The translations under genes were made by a program, and so were the position numbers. Positions 9,001 to 15,986 of a stretch of DNA of 64,000 nucleotides are shown here, one piece after another. The stretch comes from Burkholderia ubonensis (GTDB lineage: Bacteria > Pseudomonadota > Gammaproteobacteria > Burkholderiales > Burkholderiaceae): the NCBI RefSeq assembly GCF_902833085.1, contig NZ_CADFEB010000001.1:789742-853741 (forward strand), written 5' to 3'. Under the pieces are notes generated by a model. That model searched no databases and had not been told where the DNA came from. It saw nothing but the letters and a program-made list of their open reading frames with translations. Each line of letters opens with the position of its first letter. The stretch's first letter is position 1.

Positions 9001-11353
9001 GCGCATCGGTTCGGACATCGTCGTGCAGCCGTGGCTGGTCGGGCAATCGCCGATGTCGGTCTCGACCTTGCTGGCGACGCAGGACGGTGTGCTCGATGTC
9101 AGCGCACGTCAGGGAGCGGACATCGGCGGCGTGTTCAATCCGTCGTACGTGCAGGGCGATGTGCTGCAGAACAGCTACAAGCGGTATGCCGATTCGCAGG
9201 CCTATTCGGCAAATTCCGCGGTGAATGTCCAGGCCACGACGGGTGACGTCGTGTTCGGCTCGCTGCCTGCGAAAAAACTCATTGGCGGATCGGACCAAGG
9301 TGAGAATCCGAAGAACGACTTGTCGTACATCTTGCCGGCAACCGTGAATGTGACCGCGTTCTCGGGCGGTGTCGACGTCTTGTCGAGCACCGCACTTTTC
9401 CCTTCCTCGTCGGGCAATCTGAATCTCGTCGCGGATCAATCGGTCAACTTCTCGAATCTCTATGGCAATGTCACGGGGCGCGCCAGATTCGGCATGCTCG
9501 ATCTGGATCCGTCATTGATGCCTTCCGCGGCGAATCCGTTCGCCGTCGTGCCCGTGCTCGGCGATACGACGGCGGCGGCGCACGCCGTCGGCGCGTTACA
9601 TGCCGACGATCCGGTACCGGCGCGCATCTATAGCCTGAACGGCGATATCGTGAGTGGCACGGTGCAGACAACCGGTCGCAACGCAGGATTCTACGACCAG
9701 CTATTGTCGATCATGACCGACAAGCCGGCGTTGATCCAGGCCGGTCGGGACATCGTCAACCTGTCGTTCCAGGGGCAGAACCTGCGCAAGTCGGACGTTA
9801 CCCGGATCGTGGCAGGGCGCGACATCCATGACACGCCGCTGGCGTACAACGCAGAGACCGTGCCGGCATTGGTCCTGGGCGGGCCGGGAACCTTCGACAT
9901 CGACGCGGGGCGGAATATCGGCCCGCTGACGAGTCAGACGGAAGTCTACGCCGCAAAAGCGGGCGGATCGTCGGTCACGGCGGGGCTGACGGGCATCGAC
10001 GCAATCGGCAATGCGTTCAATCCGAACCTGCCGCACGACGGCGCGAACGTGAACGTATTGTTCGGTATCGGTCCGGGCATCGACACCGGCACGTTCATCT
10101 CGAAGTACGTCGACCCTGCGAGTTCGGTGCCGGGCGTGGCGGGCACGGCGCCCGCACTCATCGCGTTCGTGCAGCAGTACGAGGCTGGACGGGTGATCGA
10201 TACGGGGCTGGTGAAGAACCAGCCGGCGCTCGCCCCGCTCGACGCGGCGCAGGCGTGGGCGAAGTTCAAGGCATTGCCGTCGTACGTTCAGCAACTGTTC
10301 GCGGAGCAGGTGCTGTTCAACGTGCTGACGCGTGTCGGCGAAGACTACAACAATGCCGCCAGCCCCTATTTCCAGAAGTACGCACGCGGCTACGAGGCGA
10401 TCAATACAATGTTCCCCGCGTCGTTCGGCTATACGGCGAACAATTTGGGCGGCGGCGGAAACGGCGCGAACAAACCGGTCGCGACCGGCGATCTGGACAT
10501 CCGCAACACGACGATCCAGACGCAGCAGGGCGGCAACATCTCGATCCTCGGGCCGGGCGGGCAGGCGCTGGTGGGCAGCGCGTCGGCGCCGCCGCAGATC
10601 GTGGACGCCAACGGCAACGTGATCGTCGGCCCCGGCGCGATGGGCATCCTGACGCTCGAGAAGGGCGACGTGAACATCTTCACGGATCGCAGCGTGCTGC
10701 TCGCGCAAAGCCGGATCTTCACCGAGCAGGGCGGCGACATGACGATCTGGAGCTCGAACGGCGACATCAACGCCGGCAAGGGCGCGAAGTCGGCGGCCGA
10801 TACGCCGGCGCCGCAGTATCTGTGCGACGCGAACCACTACTGCACGGTCGACGCGCGCGGCCAGGTGACGGGCGCCGGCATCGCGACGCTGCAGACCGTG
10901 CCCGGCGTGCCGCCGGGCACGGTCAACCTGATCGCGCCGCGCGGCACGGTCGATGCGGGCGATGCCGGGATTCGCGCGGGCAACCTCAATGTCGCGGCGC
11001 TGCGCGTGGTGAACGCGGACAACATCCAGGTGACGGGCAACGCGAGCGGCGTTCCGCTGGTGCAGGCGGTGAACACGGGCGCGCTGACCGCGGCGAGCGC
11101 GGCCGCGACGGCGGCCAGCCAGGTTGCGCAGGACCTCGCGAAGAACGGCGCATCGGGTGCGCCGGCGCGTCGCTGGACGATTTCGGTGCAGGTCGAAGGA
11201 TTCGGCGACGCGGGCGACGATGGTTCGCGAAAGCGCAAGCAGGCGAGCTACGATCCGTCGAACGCCGTGTCGATTCTCGGCTTCGGGCAGGCCGGGGCCG
11301 CCCAGCGAGCTGCGTTGACCGAGGATGAGCGCGCGAAGTTGGGAAAGATCTGA
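1..11353 (+). CDS. Giant filamentous haemagglutinin-family TPS exoprotein, 3' part
   Basis: This is the C-terminal ~3,780 residues of a secreted TpsA-type exoprotein; the frame is open to the left edge, so the signal peptide and TPS secretion domain lie outside the window. The visible protein is a monotonous run of short Gly/Ser/Thr/Ala/Val repeats (for example GGTITLSG, IDVSG, GGNI) expected of a right-handed beta-helix. The last ~400 residues have the conserved non-repetitive tail of the DUF3739 haemagglutinin group, ending in SILGFGQAG and a short charged tail. No C-terminal toxin domain follows, so an adhesin or matrix protein is more likely than a CdiA toxin. The only two cysteines I noticed form a C-x5-C pair near 10823-10843. 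The likely export partner is the FhaC-like pore at 26086. Family assignment is firm; function is inferred. Confidence 0.9.
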   Translation, partial: LLGSRVAQDGVVGVTTSVNTPGRITISTVDEYRSNDPLGNAYPGTPLVTGTADDAHRAGLLTFGPGSVTTVLPDNNGQTATSTPGTVFTPGGIAMTAGAVWFQRGSLIEAPGSNVSVTALSPSALVYTPDVARNAAPGRIYQDAGSTIDVSGLANVGLPIGQTLVTVPRIGQNELADSPLLRDSFLAGLKNVIVDSTLTGTRSDGVSWVGSPILNLSGYVNLMPRTVDQLLTNGGTITLSGNEVMTAPGSSMNLNGGYVHYEGGIVATTRLVDANGAIVPIGQASPYQTYVGIAGQFVENHPRWGVAKSWYNPLQTGGVYQPDYIVGGNAGTLDLFATSALVLDGDISAHAFGGAKQMQGNSLPSGGTFNLGADPKLDGSALANLTSNNANGAPSGVSGLTILQDRAPQLDDLAPGFSSSTPIDKTALQNVAAADPRNVLTTMVVPVAALNGGGFSNVSVTQDTHGGKGIVVAQGTRLNVQPGGSIALVSPTGGADVNVSGSLSAPGGAISIASGGNIVVGPQAVLSAAGQWVNNDVRAAPGTTPGNTQFINGGSISLATSEGSVGTVGVGFKDTTGSILLQPGSVLDLSSGGELLPNGQLLMRNGIPVGRGGNLSLQTYVAPATKQFGHTADGGAVLPTIQPANGTIALGGTILSDGFSGGGTLTLQALGFRIGGDPATAAPWDVYLPERFFAQQGFGKYVLNAYYDATVAPGATVALTQRNLVPDTLALRQAATGANLSTSGLTTSGRLDDYHRQPTSLVLTGGNDVSWLTSLAAVPSYPGVTGAVTLSSGASIHADAGASIGFGSPTQVTVLGSIVAPGGAITLSADTGGPFAQTGQYSVFTPSDSRSVWLGANATLDVSGVAIANPLAAPVKVGGKAVVPNTGKVLPGGSVTLSSDAGYVAAQPGSRIDVSGASANFDQLQANGAYASQPLWSDAGSITLSAAYGLFADATLAAQAGAAQGRGGTLTILPHQSGGAGATALVVRQGGELTPAGLAAGQSFVTAIDPTTGLPIGQPTGVLQFAADRLDGSGVANLVLGNGGITPLGMEVPPIVFAGDVRLALSESVTLNTGRIAALGMDQLATLLSTPARQPSGGTIPRSVIQDLLAQPPQRPLGTTIEIDAPYVALAGPALTSQSPAFAPVATVSDATLNVNASFIDLRNQFQLNNIGHANFTSAGDIRVSSINANPAGTAAAPGMLYTPGNLSFKAANLYPATGSTFIVDAVGPTDPATGKPAPTTVTFASNGASATPLSAGGTLLVDATDIVQGGTVRAPSGTIVFGVGDPSNAATKAQFAGLPLVATDSVTLANGSTTSVSNDRLLIPYGTTVDGVAWQFNPIADVTAPDLGAPPAKYVGVNAGRVALDKGAKIDLSGGGDLQAVEWVPGTGGTRDVLSQYNISYANNPAGVTVPVNPGAANVYAIVPGAQSPVAAYDPVFAQTAQPPAGGAAGSTTARLGVGQAGMNDAIGKAVYLSGVPGLAAGYYTLLPGKYATLPGAYRVTVAGVPGNVVPGASQVLPDGTVTTAGYFADAVTGGRSATPTLFSVQSGPVWQRYSQYTLTGANGFFAAQAAKKGNVTPPLPVDGGQLVLAATRALTLGATLNTAAGSGGAPAEVDIASQDIQITGNGAAALPGYLQIGSDALDSLNAGSLLIGGTRAATAKGVTITPIANSVVVSNDANTALKGPEILLVTKTDASGADANAANGLRVDAGASIAAAGDYPAAKDLPIAIAGDGALLRVSNGAMAPLTRTGSTGSGLLTVAAGATLTGGQALTLDSSGNLKVDPSAVLSAKAITADGSAITFTGANGAAAAALPGFVIDPAGLAQFGNAQQVTLRSYGAIGFVGDVNATFGNSVDLSAGTFTSDGGHVTLNAQQIAFTNETGAPNGAAATGNGTLTVNAKEIDFGAGTKTMSGFGAASMTATGGIVGQGTGAFDFGALPVTLNAPVYLADTSSASTVKTTGALTLNGAPGAALAKTPVGGAWRFVGGTIADNGATIAAPAGNVSLEATSGNLTIGSGATVSAAGVSKPFFDVVRYAPAGAITLTADKGTVDVQAGSTLDFSGANGGGAAGSLTLSAPQQVVNLNGTIKGGAASGYAGGSLSLDTGGAADLDALSKTLASSGVNQAIAIHTRAGNLALSAGSTLTAHAVSLTADGGAGNAADTANGNVNVLGTIDASGKAGGAIALYGRSGVDVEGTLLARGSNPNQRGGKVDIGTGGVFDPNSPNPYDTTYGYEHIDPSRAGLIRVGANALIDVSGGTAGGLSGGTVNFRAPLLADGTVNVSLPPSGFNADKGIAGSRATTLEAYAVWSTTDATAGAKHFDGVIDPAGWYDARGHLLAGTFTAQSASGSPATFTFTPDGTGGGTVTNDATGATAAVTQAQLQSGYGAIGFGGLQTMFFALASGGANADHQTFYGYLGGDASAAAPGTLMGFVRHGLDALKNPFAGTGIANARIVPGIELDNPSASINGGNIAVLTNWNLGAGTSPTNPAFRFNGQAPVVTLRAENDVDVRASLSDGFFQIDNPIGSSIVAPRPTPSNYGAANYAWSAQPFGPFNYILANYSYLGLSGPYNWTSGNSDEIAQYYGMYKEYAQYLMSQLSDGAWALNYADMLHQNAQQAAGQPVLTLQAPTAAQEQADPTWYPRYLAQYQSYVKDMIKWQAAHPGVTPHIDQVQAPPTVLVPVIAGDITVQPPQTDNTPAPVAVAANALPLLSASLNPGSSTSYRLVAGADASSANPLALKPSDVFSASTGGNVIVDGHFEYNNATNPNIANPNGLAVVAPTMVRTGVGSIDVAAANDVSLFDPAAAREPGATVIPGVIYTAGTPSPKAPVTPAGSTTVVQGGAAPAPNILVTSAVNPEAAGDISIRAQGDIAGLENVIDTNGTISGRAGASIGQFWWQWMQVTAKPTIVTGGSGYVPIDRTSIDFGAFGQGVMSVGGNVSINAGGNIADLGVSLPTTWYKDATGTPITVGGGNLTVRAEGDIRSGDYFVAKGEGTIAAGGRIGSDIVVQPWLVGQSPMSVSTLLATQDGVLDVSARQGADIGGVFNPSYVQGDVLQNSYKRYADSQAYSANSAVNVQATTGDVVFGSLPAKKLIGGSDQGENPKNDLSYILPATVNVTAFSGGVDVLSSTALFPSSSGNLNLVADQSVNFSNLYGNVTGRARFGMLDLDPSLMPSAANPFAVVPVLGDTTAAAHAVGALHADDPVPARIYSLNGDIVSGTVQTTGRNAGFYDQLLSIMTDKPALIQAGRDIVNLSFQGQNLRKSDVTRIVAGRDIHDTPLAYNAETVPALVLGGPGTFDIDAGRNIGPLTSQTEVYAAKAGGSSVTAGLTGIDAIGNAFNPNLPHDGANVNVLFGIGPGIDTGTFISKYVDPASSVPGVAGTAPALIAFVQQYEAGRVIDTGLVKNQPALAPLDAAQAWAKFKALPSYVQQLFAEQVLFNVLTRVGEDYNNAASPYFQKYARGYEAINTMFPASFGYTANNLGGGGNGANKPVATGDLDIRNTTIQTQQGGNISILGPGGQALVGSASAPPQIVDANGNVIVGPGAMGILTLEKGDVNIFTDRSVLLAQSRIFTEQGGDMTIWSSNGDINAGKGAKSAADTPAPQYLCDANHYCTVDARGQVTGAGIATLQTVPGVPPGTVNLIAPRGTVDAGDAGIRAGNLNVAALRVVNADNIQVTGNASGVPLVQAVNTGALTAASAAATAASQVAQDLAKNGASGAPARRWTISVQVEGFGDAGDDGSRKRKQASYDPSNAVSILGFGQAGAAQRAALTEDERAKLGKI

Positions 11354-11374
11354 GGGCAGCGAGGTGAAGCATGA

Positions 11375-11413
11375 CGCGGGCCGCCGGTTTTTGCCGGTGG
11401 CTCGCGTTTTTTT
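11375..11413 (+). terminator. Rho-independent terminator of the exoprotein gene
   Basis: A GC-rich hairpin (arms about 11375-11388 and 11393-11406, with a few G-T pairs) is followed by seven T residues. It starts 21 bases after the exoprotein stop codon, so the giant gene is probably the last gene of its transcript. Confidence 0.75.
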
Positions 11414-11503
11414 GTATGCCGGGTCGCGCGGATCGCAGGGCGAGAAGACGTCATGCGGGGGAACGCGAGGAAGCGTCACCGAAACTGCGAGATGGATGCG
11501 CGG

Positions 11504-11577
11504 GATACCTCGAATGATCGACGCAAAGCTGGCATTCGTGTAGTGGCCGTCCGGAAAGTCGTGCACGGCGGTCACGA
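11504..11577 (-). pseudogene. Remnant of a second pstS-like gene (C-terminal fragment)
   Basis: Read on the minus strand, this stretch encodes TAVHDFPDGHYTNASFASII. It closely matches TAVHDFLNAHFTNASFASIV near the C-terminus of the intact pstS-like gene just upstream (nucleotides about 11917-11980). Outside this segment I could not align the two copies, and there is no start, no upstream coding sequence and no matching tail. The simplest reading is the decayed end of a tandem duplicate. The match is seen directly; the duplication history is inferred. Confidence 0.65.
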
Positions 11578-11710
11578 CCTGTACGGGAGCATGGATGCCG
11601 AGTCCGAATCGGGTTCGCCCGTAGATGATTTTCGGTGCGTGATCGTTCGGTGTCCTGGAAGGTAGTGCCGACTCAGCGGACGACCGGGCACGCGGATTGA
11701 AGATACAAAC

Positions 11711-11743
11711 GAAAACTGCGCCCTTGGTTGCCCAAGGGCGCAG
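11711..11743 (-). terminator. Rho-independent terminator of the pstS-like gene
   Basis: A perfect 12-bp stem (11716-11727 with 11732-11743) and a 4-base loop are followed, on the minus strand, by a short T tract. It lies 36 bases beyond the stop codon of the minus-strand pstS-like gene. Confidence 0.85.
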
Positions 11744-11778
11744 CCGTGTCGATGGCGGTCAGTCGACCCGCCGAACGC

Positions 11779-13089
11779 TCAACGACCCGTGACCGTGCCC
11801 GCGCAGACGGTCGCGTTGCCGATGTCGAGGTTGAAGCCGCTCGCGTTGCTCAGGAAGTCGTTCGAGATGGCCGTCCGGTAGCCCGACGGCACCGTGTCGA
11901 AGCCGTTGCCATGAACGATCGACGCGAAGCTCGCGTTCGTGAAGTGCGCGTTCAGGAAGTCATGCACGGCTGTCTTGACCGACGCATCCGCGTAGCACTG
12001 GCTCAGGATGATCTGGCTCGTGCCCGAGACCGGATAGCCCGACGTCGGCTTGCCGACGTTCGGCACCCAGTTCGCCGGGTTCGAAGCGGCGGCCTTGGTG
12101 GTCGGCGCTTGAGCCGTCGCCGTGCTGGCGATCGCGGCCGAAGCGTTCGCATACGTCGGCGCGTAGTACTGGGTGCCGTTCACGAGGCTCGCCACCGGCA
12201 GTTGCAGCGCGCCGGCCGCCGTCACGACCGTGCTCGACGGGGCGAGGAACGTGTTCGTGTAGTCCGGGCTCAGGTAAGCCACGGCGGCCGTGCCGGCCGA
12301 CGAGAAGCTCGCCAGCTGGCCGCGCACGCCGCCGCTGCCCGACACGGGGACGAAGTTCGACGGGACGCCGCCTGGGAACGCGGTCGTGTTCGCGAACGTC
12401 AGCGAGTCGATGAACGTCACGCCGGCGGCCGTGTTGACGGTCGTACAGACGGCTGCGAGATGGCGGGTCAGCAGTTCGGTGGTGCCGCTGCCGTCCGCAC
12501 GATAGATCACCTTGATCGGCGCGTTCAGCGGGTAGGCCGAGCCGGTTTCCGGGTTGACGACCTGGTTCCAGTTCGTCAGCTTGCCCGAGAAGACGCCGCA
12601 CAGGTCGTCGTCGTTCAGCGCGATGCTGTGCGCCTGACCCGGCGTCGTTTGCGGCGTCGTCGTGCTCGCCACGGCCGGGCCGTTGACGACCGGCACGGCG
12701 ATCGGCGTGACGATGTACGGGATCTGGATCAGCGGACCGTTGGTCGCGCCGAGGCCCGACTTGTACGACGTGAGCTGCGTGGCCGACAGCGCCGCATCGC
12801 TGTTCGCGAAATGGACCGTGCCCGTGACGCCCGCGCCGAAGAACGTCGGCTGGTTGTTCAGGAACGCGTTCATGCCGGCGCCCGAGCCGACCGAGTAATA
12901 CGTGAACGAGCCTTGGGACGTGCCGAACAGGCCGATTTCGGTTGCGGGGTTGCCGATCGCGCCGATGGTCGGCGCGACGAGCGACGAGCCGCCGCCTTGC
13001 ACGTTCGGAGCGGCCATCGCGGCCGTTGCGCCGATGCTCGAAACGAGAAGAGCCAGGACCTGACAGATCTTGCGCTTGCTGGATTTCAT
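11779..13089 (-). CDS. PstS-like secreted/periplasmic phosphate-binding-type protein
   Basis: 436 residues. A signal peptide (KRK followed by a hydrophobic stretch ending TAAMA|APN) is followed by the PstS-family ligand loops GGGSSLVAP, GSGAGMNAF and RADGSGTTELL; the last is the RxDGSGTT signature of phosphate-binding proteins. I chose the ATG at 13089 because AAGGGA precedes it and the signal peptide starts there; an in-frame start further upstream lacks both. No PstC, PstA or PstB transporter genes are nearby. Instead the gene sits divergent to T2SS-like gspFGH. In Pseudomonas, PstS/DING-type proteins and alkaline phosphatases are linked to T2SS, so this may be an exported or surface phosphate-binding protein rather than a transporter subunit. 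Family is secure; role is inferred. Confidence 0.85.
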   Translation of the reverse strand: MKSSKRKICQVLALLVSSIGATAAMAAPNVQGGGSSLVAPTIGAIGNPATEIGLFGTSQGSFTYYSVGSGAGMNAFLNNQPTFFGAGVTGTVHFANSDAALSATQLTSYKSGLGATNGPLIQIPYIVTPIAVPVVNGPAVASTTTPQTTPGQAHSIALNDDDLCGVFSGKLTNWNQVVNPETGSAYPLNAPIKVIYRADGSGTTELLTRHLAAVCTTVNTAAGVTFIDSLTFANTTAFPGGVPSNFVPVSGSGGVRGQLASFSSAGTAAVAYLSPDYTNTFLAPSSTVVTAAGALQLPVASLVNGTQYYAPTYANASAAIASTATAQAPTTKAAASNPANWVPNVGKPTSGYPVSGTSQIILSQCYADASVKTAVHDFLNAHFTNASFASIVHGNGFDTVPSGYRTAISNDFLSNASGFNLDIGNATVCAGTVTGR

Positions 13090-13212
13090 GAAAATTCCCT
13101 TGAACGAAGATAAACGACGGGGAGCCTGCTGCTGCGGCCTGAATGCGATATCGGCCGCGGAGTAACTGTAGGAGGGAATTCGCAATGCGCGTGTGAATTT
13201 TTCATAAAGAAT

Positions 13213-13374
13213 GGTCCGTAACATTTTTGATGAAAGGCCGATTGCCTTGCTCCGATTGATAAATCATCGAATCAACGAGAATGCAGGCCAGGGTGTTGCT
13301 CGAGCGTGGCGGAGCATCACCCGGAATCGCGCTAGCGTAGCCCCGAGTCATTTTCGTGGCAGATGTTACGGACC
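13213..13374. promoter_or_regulatory. 12-bp inverted repeat pair in the pstS-like/gspF divergent region
   Basis: The 519-base gap between the divergent pstS-like and gspF genes is AT-richer than its surroundings. GGTCCGTAACAT at 13213-13224 is repeated in perfect inverted form, ATGTTACGGACC, at 13363-13374. Each copy therefore reads ATGTTACGGACC in the direction of the nearer gene. This symmetry suggests matched promoter or operator elements for the two divergent transcripts, possibly recognised by the sigma factor encoded at 16734. Nothing else coding was seen in the gap. Confidence 0.5.
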
Positions 13375-13608
13375 TTTCCGACGATCGGCGCGCGGGTTGA
13401 AAGTCGAATTTCATTAATTCATTTACCGGTCGGCGAAAATAGCAAATGCCGACAAGAAAAGAATCAAACCAAATAATCCCCGCCGTCCCAAAAGGTAGCC
13501 CAACATCCGTCACAAATTTGCGCCGGTTCACTCTTTAGTCTTTGCCCGCGAATCCACCGGGCGCGACGTCGCTCGAGGCAGTGTTGCGCGTGACGGGAGG
13601 CCGCTGAC

Positions 13609-14826
13609 ATGTCCGCATTCCGCTATGAAGCGATCGATCGCGTCGGCAAGACGCTGAGGGGCGTGCTGGAAGCCGACAGCGCGCGCGCGGGGCGCAGCCA
13701 GCTGCGCACGCAGGGGCTCACGCCGCTCGTCGTCGAGCTGGCCGCGTCGCGGCTGCACGGCGAGCGCAATCAGCGTCTCGCGCTTGGCCGCAAGCTGTCG
13801 CAGCGCGAGCAGGCGATCCTCACGCGCCAGCTCGCGAGCCTGCTCGTCGCCGGGCTGCCGCTCGACGAATCGCTGTCGGTGCTGAGCGAGCAGGCCGAGC
13901 GCGAATACGTGCGCGAGCTGATGGCGTCGATCCGCGCCGAGGTCGTCGGCGGCCATTCGTTCGCGAATGCGCTCACGCAGCATCCGCGCGATTTCCCGGA
14001 AATCTATCGCGCGCTCGTCGCGGCGGGCGAGCACACGGGCAAGCTCGGCATCGTGCTGTCGCGTCTCGCCGACTACATCGAGCAGAGCAATGCGCTGAAG
14101 CAGAAGATCCTGCTCGCGTTCACGTATCCGGGGATCGTCACGCTGATCGCGTTCGGCATCGTCACGTTCCTGCTGAGCTACGTGGTGCCGCAGGTCGCGA
14201 ACGTGTTCACGAGCACCAAGCAGCAGTTGCCGATGCTGACGGTCGTGATGATGGCGCTGTCGGATTTCGTGCGGCACTGGTGGTGGGCGTCGCTCGCCGC
14301 GTTCGCGGGGGTGGTCTTCGCGATCCGCAAGGTGCTGTCGCAGACGGGGCCGCGCCTCGCGTTCGACCGCTGGCTGCTGACCGCGCCGCTCGCCGGCAAG
14401 CTGGTGCGCGGCTACAACACGGTGCGCTTCGCGAGCACGCTCGGCATTCTCACGGCGGCCGGCGTGCCGATCCTGCGCGCATTGCAGGCGGCGGGCGAGA
14501 CGCTGTCGAACCGCGCGATGCGCGGGAACATCGACGACGCGATCGTGCGCGTGCGCGAAGGCTCCGCGCTGTCGCGCGCGCTGAACCACGTGAAGACGTT
14601 TCCGCCGGTGCTGGTGCACCTGATCCGTTCCGGCGAAGCGACCGGCGACGTGACGACGATGCTCGACCGCGCGGCGGAAGGCGAGGCGCGCGAGCTCGAA
14701 CGCCGCACGATGTTCCTGACGAGCCTGCTCGAACCGCTGCTGATTCTCGCGATGGGGGGCGTGGTGCTCGTGATCGTGCTGGCGGTGATGATGCCGATCA
14801 TCGAGCTGAACAACATGGTGCAGTGA
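13609..14826 (+). CDS. gspF: T2SS inner-membrane platform protein GspF
   Basis: 405 residues, the normal GspF length. The N-terminus ([21 protein letters not shown], then GLTPL) and two repeated T2SSF domains, roughly residues 65-190 and 270-395, are typical. Hydrophobic segments lie near 165-190, 220-245 and at the C-terminus ([20 protein letters not shown]). GGGAGG lies 8 bases before the ATG. GspF recruits the assembly ATPase and helps assemble the pseudopilus. gspG and gspH follow closely, but GspE, GspD, GspL and GspM are not in the window, so this is a partial or split T2SS set. Confidence 0.95.
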   Translation: MSAFRYEAIDRVGKTLRGVLEADSARAGRSQLRTQGLTPLVVELAASRLHGERNQRLALGRKLSQREQAILTRQLASLLVAGLPLDESLSVLSEQAEREYVRELMASIRAEVVGGHSFANALTQHPRDFPEIYRALVAAGEHTGKLGIVLSRLADYIEQSNALKQKILLAFTYPGIVTLIAFGIVTFLLSYVVPQVANVFTSTKQQLPMLTVVMMALSDFVRHWWWASLAAFAGVVFAIRKVLSQTGPRLAFDRWLLTAPLAGKLVRGYNTVRFASTLGILTAAGVPILRALQAAGETLSNRAMRGNIDDAIVRVREGSALSRALNHVKTFPPVLVHLIRSGEATGDVTTMLDRAAEGEARELERRTMFLTSLLEPLLILAMGGVVLVIVLAVMMPIIELNNMVQ

Positions 14827-14851
14827 TTTTGACGCGAGAGCGAATGACGAC

Positions 14852-15337
14852 ATGATGACGCGAGACCACGAGACCGAACCGGCGCACGACGCGATGCGCC
14901 GAACCTGCGGCGGCGGTCGCCACGCGCAGCGCGGCTTCACGCTGATCGAGATCATGGTGGTGGTCGCGATTCTCGGCATCCTCGCCGCGCTGGTGGTGCC
15001 GAAGATCATGAGCCGGCCGGACGAGGCGCGCCGCATCGCGGCGAAGCAGGACATCGGCACGATCATGCAATCGCTGAACCTGTACCGCCTCGACAACGGC
15101 CGCTACCCGTCGCAGGAGCAGGGCCTGCACGCGCTGATCCAGAAGCCGGGCACCGAGCCGATCCCGGGCAACTGGAAGGACGGCGGCTATCTCGAGCGGC
15201 TGCCGAGCGACCCGTGGGGCAATGCGTACCAATACCTGAGTCCCGGCACGCACGGCGCGATCGACGTGTTCAGCTACGGCGCGGACGGCAAGGCGGGCGG
15301 AGACGGAAACGATGCGGACATCGGCTCGTGGCAATAG
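14852..15337 (+). CDS. gspG: T2SS major pseudopilin GspG
   Basis: 161 residues with an unusually long N-terminal leader (~27 residues; a start at 14894 would shorten it) before the prepilin peptidase site [23 protein letters not shown]. The C-terminal half has the canonical GspG pattern [23 protein letters not shown] and [11 protein letters not shown]...DADIGSW, which includes the calcium-binding region. It would form the periplasmic pseudopilus that pushes substrate through the secretin. It lies 25 bases after gspF and overlaps gspH by 26 bases, so the three are probably co-translated. Confidence 0.95.
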   Translation: MMTRDHETEPAHDAMRRTCGGGRHAQRGFTLIEIMVVVAILGILAALVVPKIMSRPDEARRIAAKQDIGTIMQSLNLYRLDNGRYPSQEQGLHALIQKPGTEPIPGNWKDGGYLERLPSDPWGNAYQYLSPGTHGAIDVFSYGADGKAGGDGNDADIGSWQ

Positions 15338-15815
15338 GCGCGTCGGTGCCGCGCGGCGCGCGGCGGGCTTCACGCTGCTCGAAATGCTCGTCGTGCTGGT
15401 GATCGTCGGGCTGCTGGTCGCGGTCGTGACGCTCGCGCCGTCGCGCAACCGGCGCACGGAGCTGGCCGAGGACGCCCAGCGGCTCGCGAGCCTGCTCGAA
15501 TCGGCCGGCGACGAAGCGCAGGTGCGCTCGATGGCGATCGCGTGGCAGCCGGTCGGCGGCGGTTACCGGTTCGTGCAGCGCACGGAGAGCGGCGCATGGC
15601 TGCCGATGACCGACGACCTGTTCCGCGCGCGCCGCTGGGGCGCGGAAGTGACCGGCGTGTCGGTCCGTCATACGGGCGGCGGCGAAGCAATCGAGCGCGT
15701 CGTGCTCGGCGACGAAAGCATCGACGTGCCGGTGACGATCACGCTGTCGTCCGGCTCGACACGGCTTCGCGTCGTCGGCACGGGGATCGGCAACTTCGTC
15801 GTGCAACAGCCTTGA
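15312..15815 (+). CDS. gspH: T2SS minor pseudopilin GspH
   Basis: 167 residues. The leader is cut at [21 protein letters not shown], a type IV prepilin signal with Glu at position +5, followed by a GspH-type domain ([22 protein letters not shown]...). The start at 15312 is supported by GGAG nine bases upstream, inside the end of gspG. Minor pseudopilins form the pseudopilus tip with GspI, GspJ and GspK; GspK is on the opposite strand at 22035, while GspI and GspJ are not visible here. Confidence 0.9.
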   Translation: MRTSARGNRRVGAARRAAGFTLLEMLVVLVIVGLLVAVVTLAPSRNRRTELAEDAQRLASLLESAGDEAQVRSMAIAWQPVGGGYRFVQRTESGAWLPMTDDLFRARRWGAEVTGVSVRHTGGGEAIERVVLGDESIDVPVTITLSSGSTRLRVVGTGIGNFVVQQP

Positions 15816-15986
15816 GCGGCCCTACGACCGGCATACGAAAGGCTCGCGATTTGGCCGCTCGCCGTCACAATTCACCTGACTGTCACACGCTCCGCGCACA
15901 ATCCGTCATTCGCTTGCCGCGAAGTCGCCCACGGGGGTGCGGGGGATTCGCCGGCAGCGTGCAACTTCACTTCCGTCCAGGAATTC

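Noticed and set aside
6341..9439. Very long minus-strand reading frame (~1,030 codons) opposite the exoprotein gene
   Set aside because: It is the antisense shadow of GC-rich coding DNA: Arg-rich, low-complexity, no domains, and the plus strand has clear beta-helix repeats.
1..11353. CdiA-type contact-dependent inhibition toxin
   Set aside because: The C-terminus is the conserved DUF3739-type tail with no toxin domain or VENN-like junction, and no small immunity gene follows.
13090..13608. PHO box for the pstS-like gene
   Set aside because: Half-sites resembling CTTTCAT and ATGTTAC occur but with the wrong spacing and poor match; not enough to call.
15862..15886. Canonical PHO box upstream of the STN gene
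   Set aside because: The two half-sites match but are 18 rather than 11 bases apart, so it is reported only as a low-interest observation.
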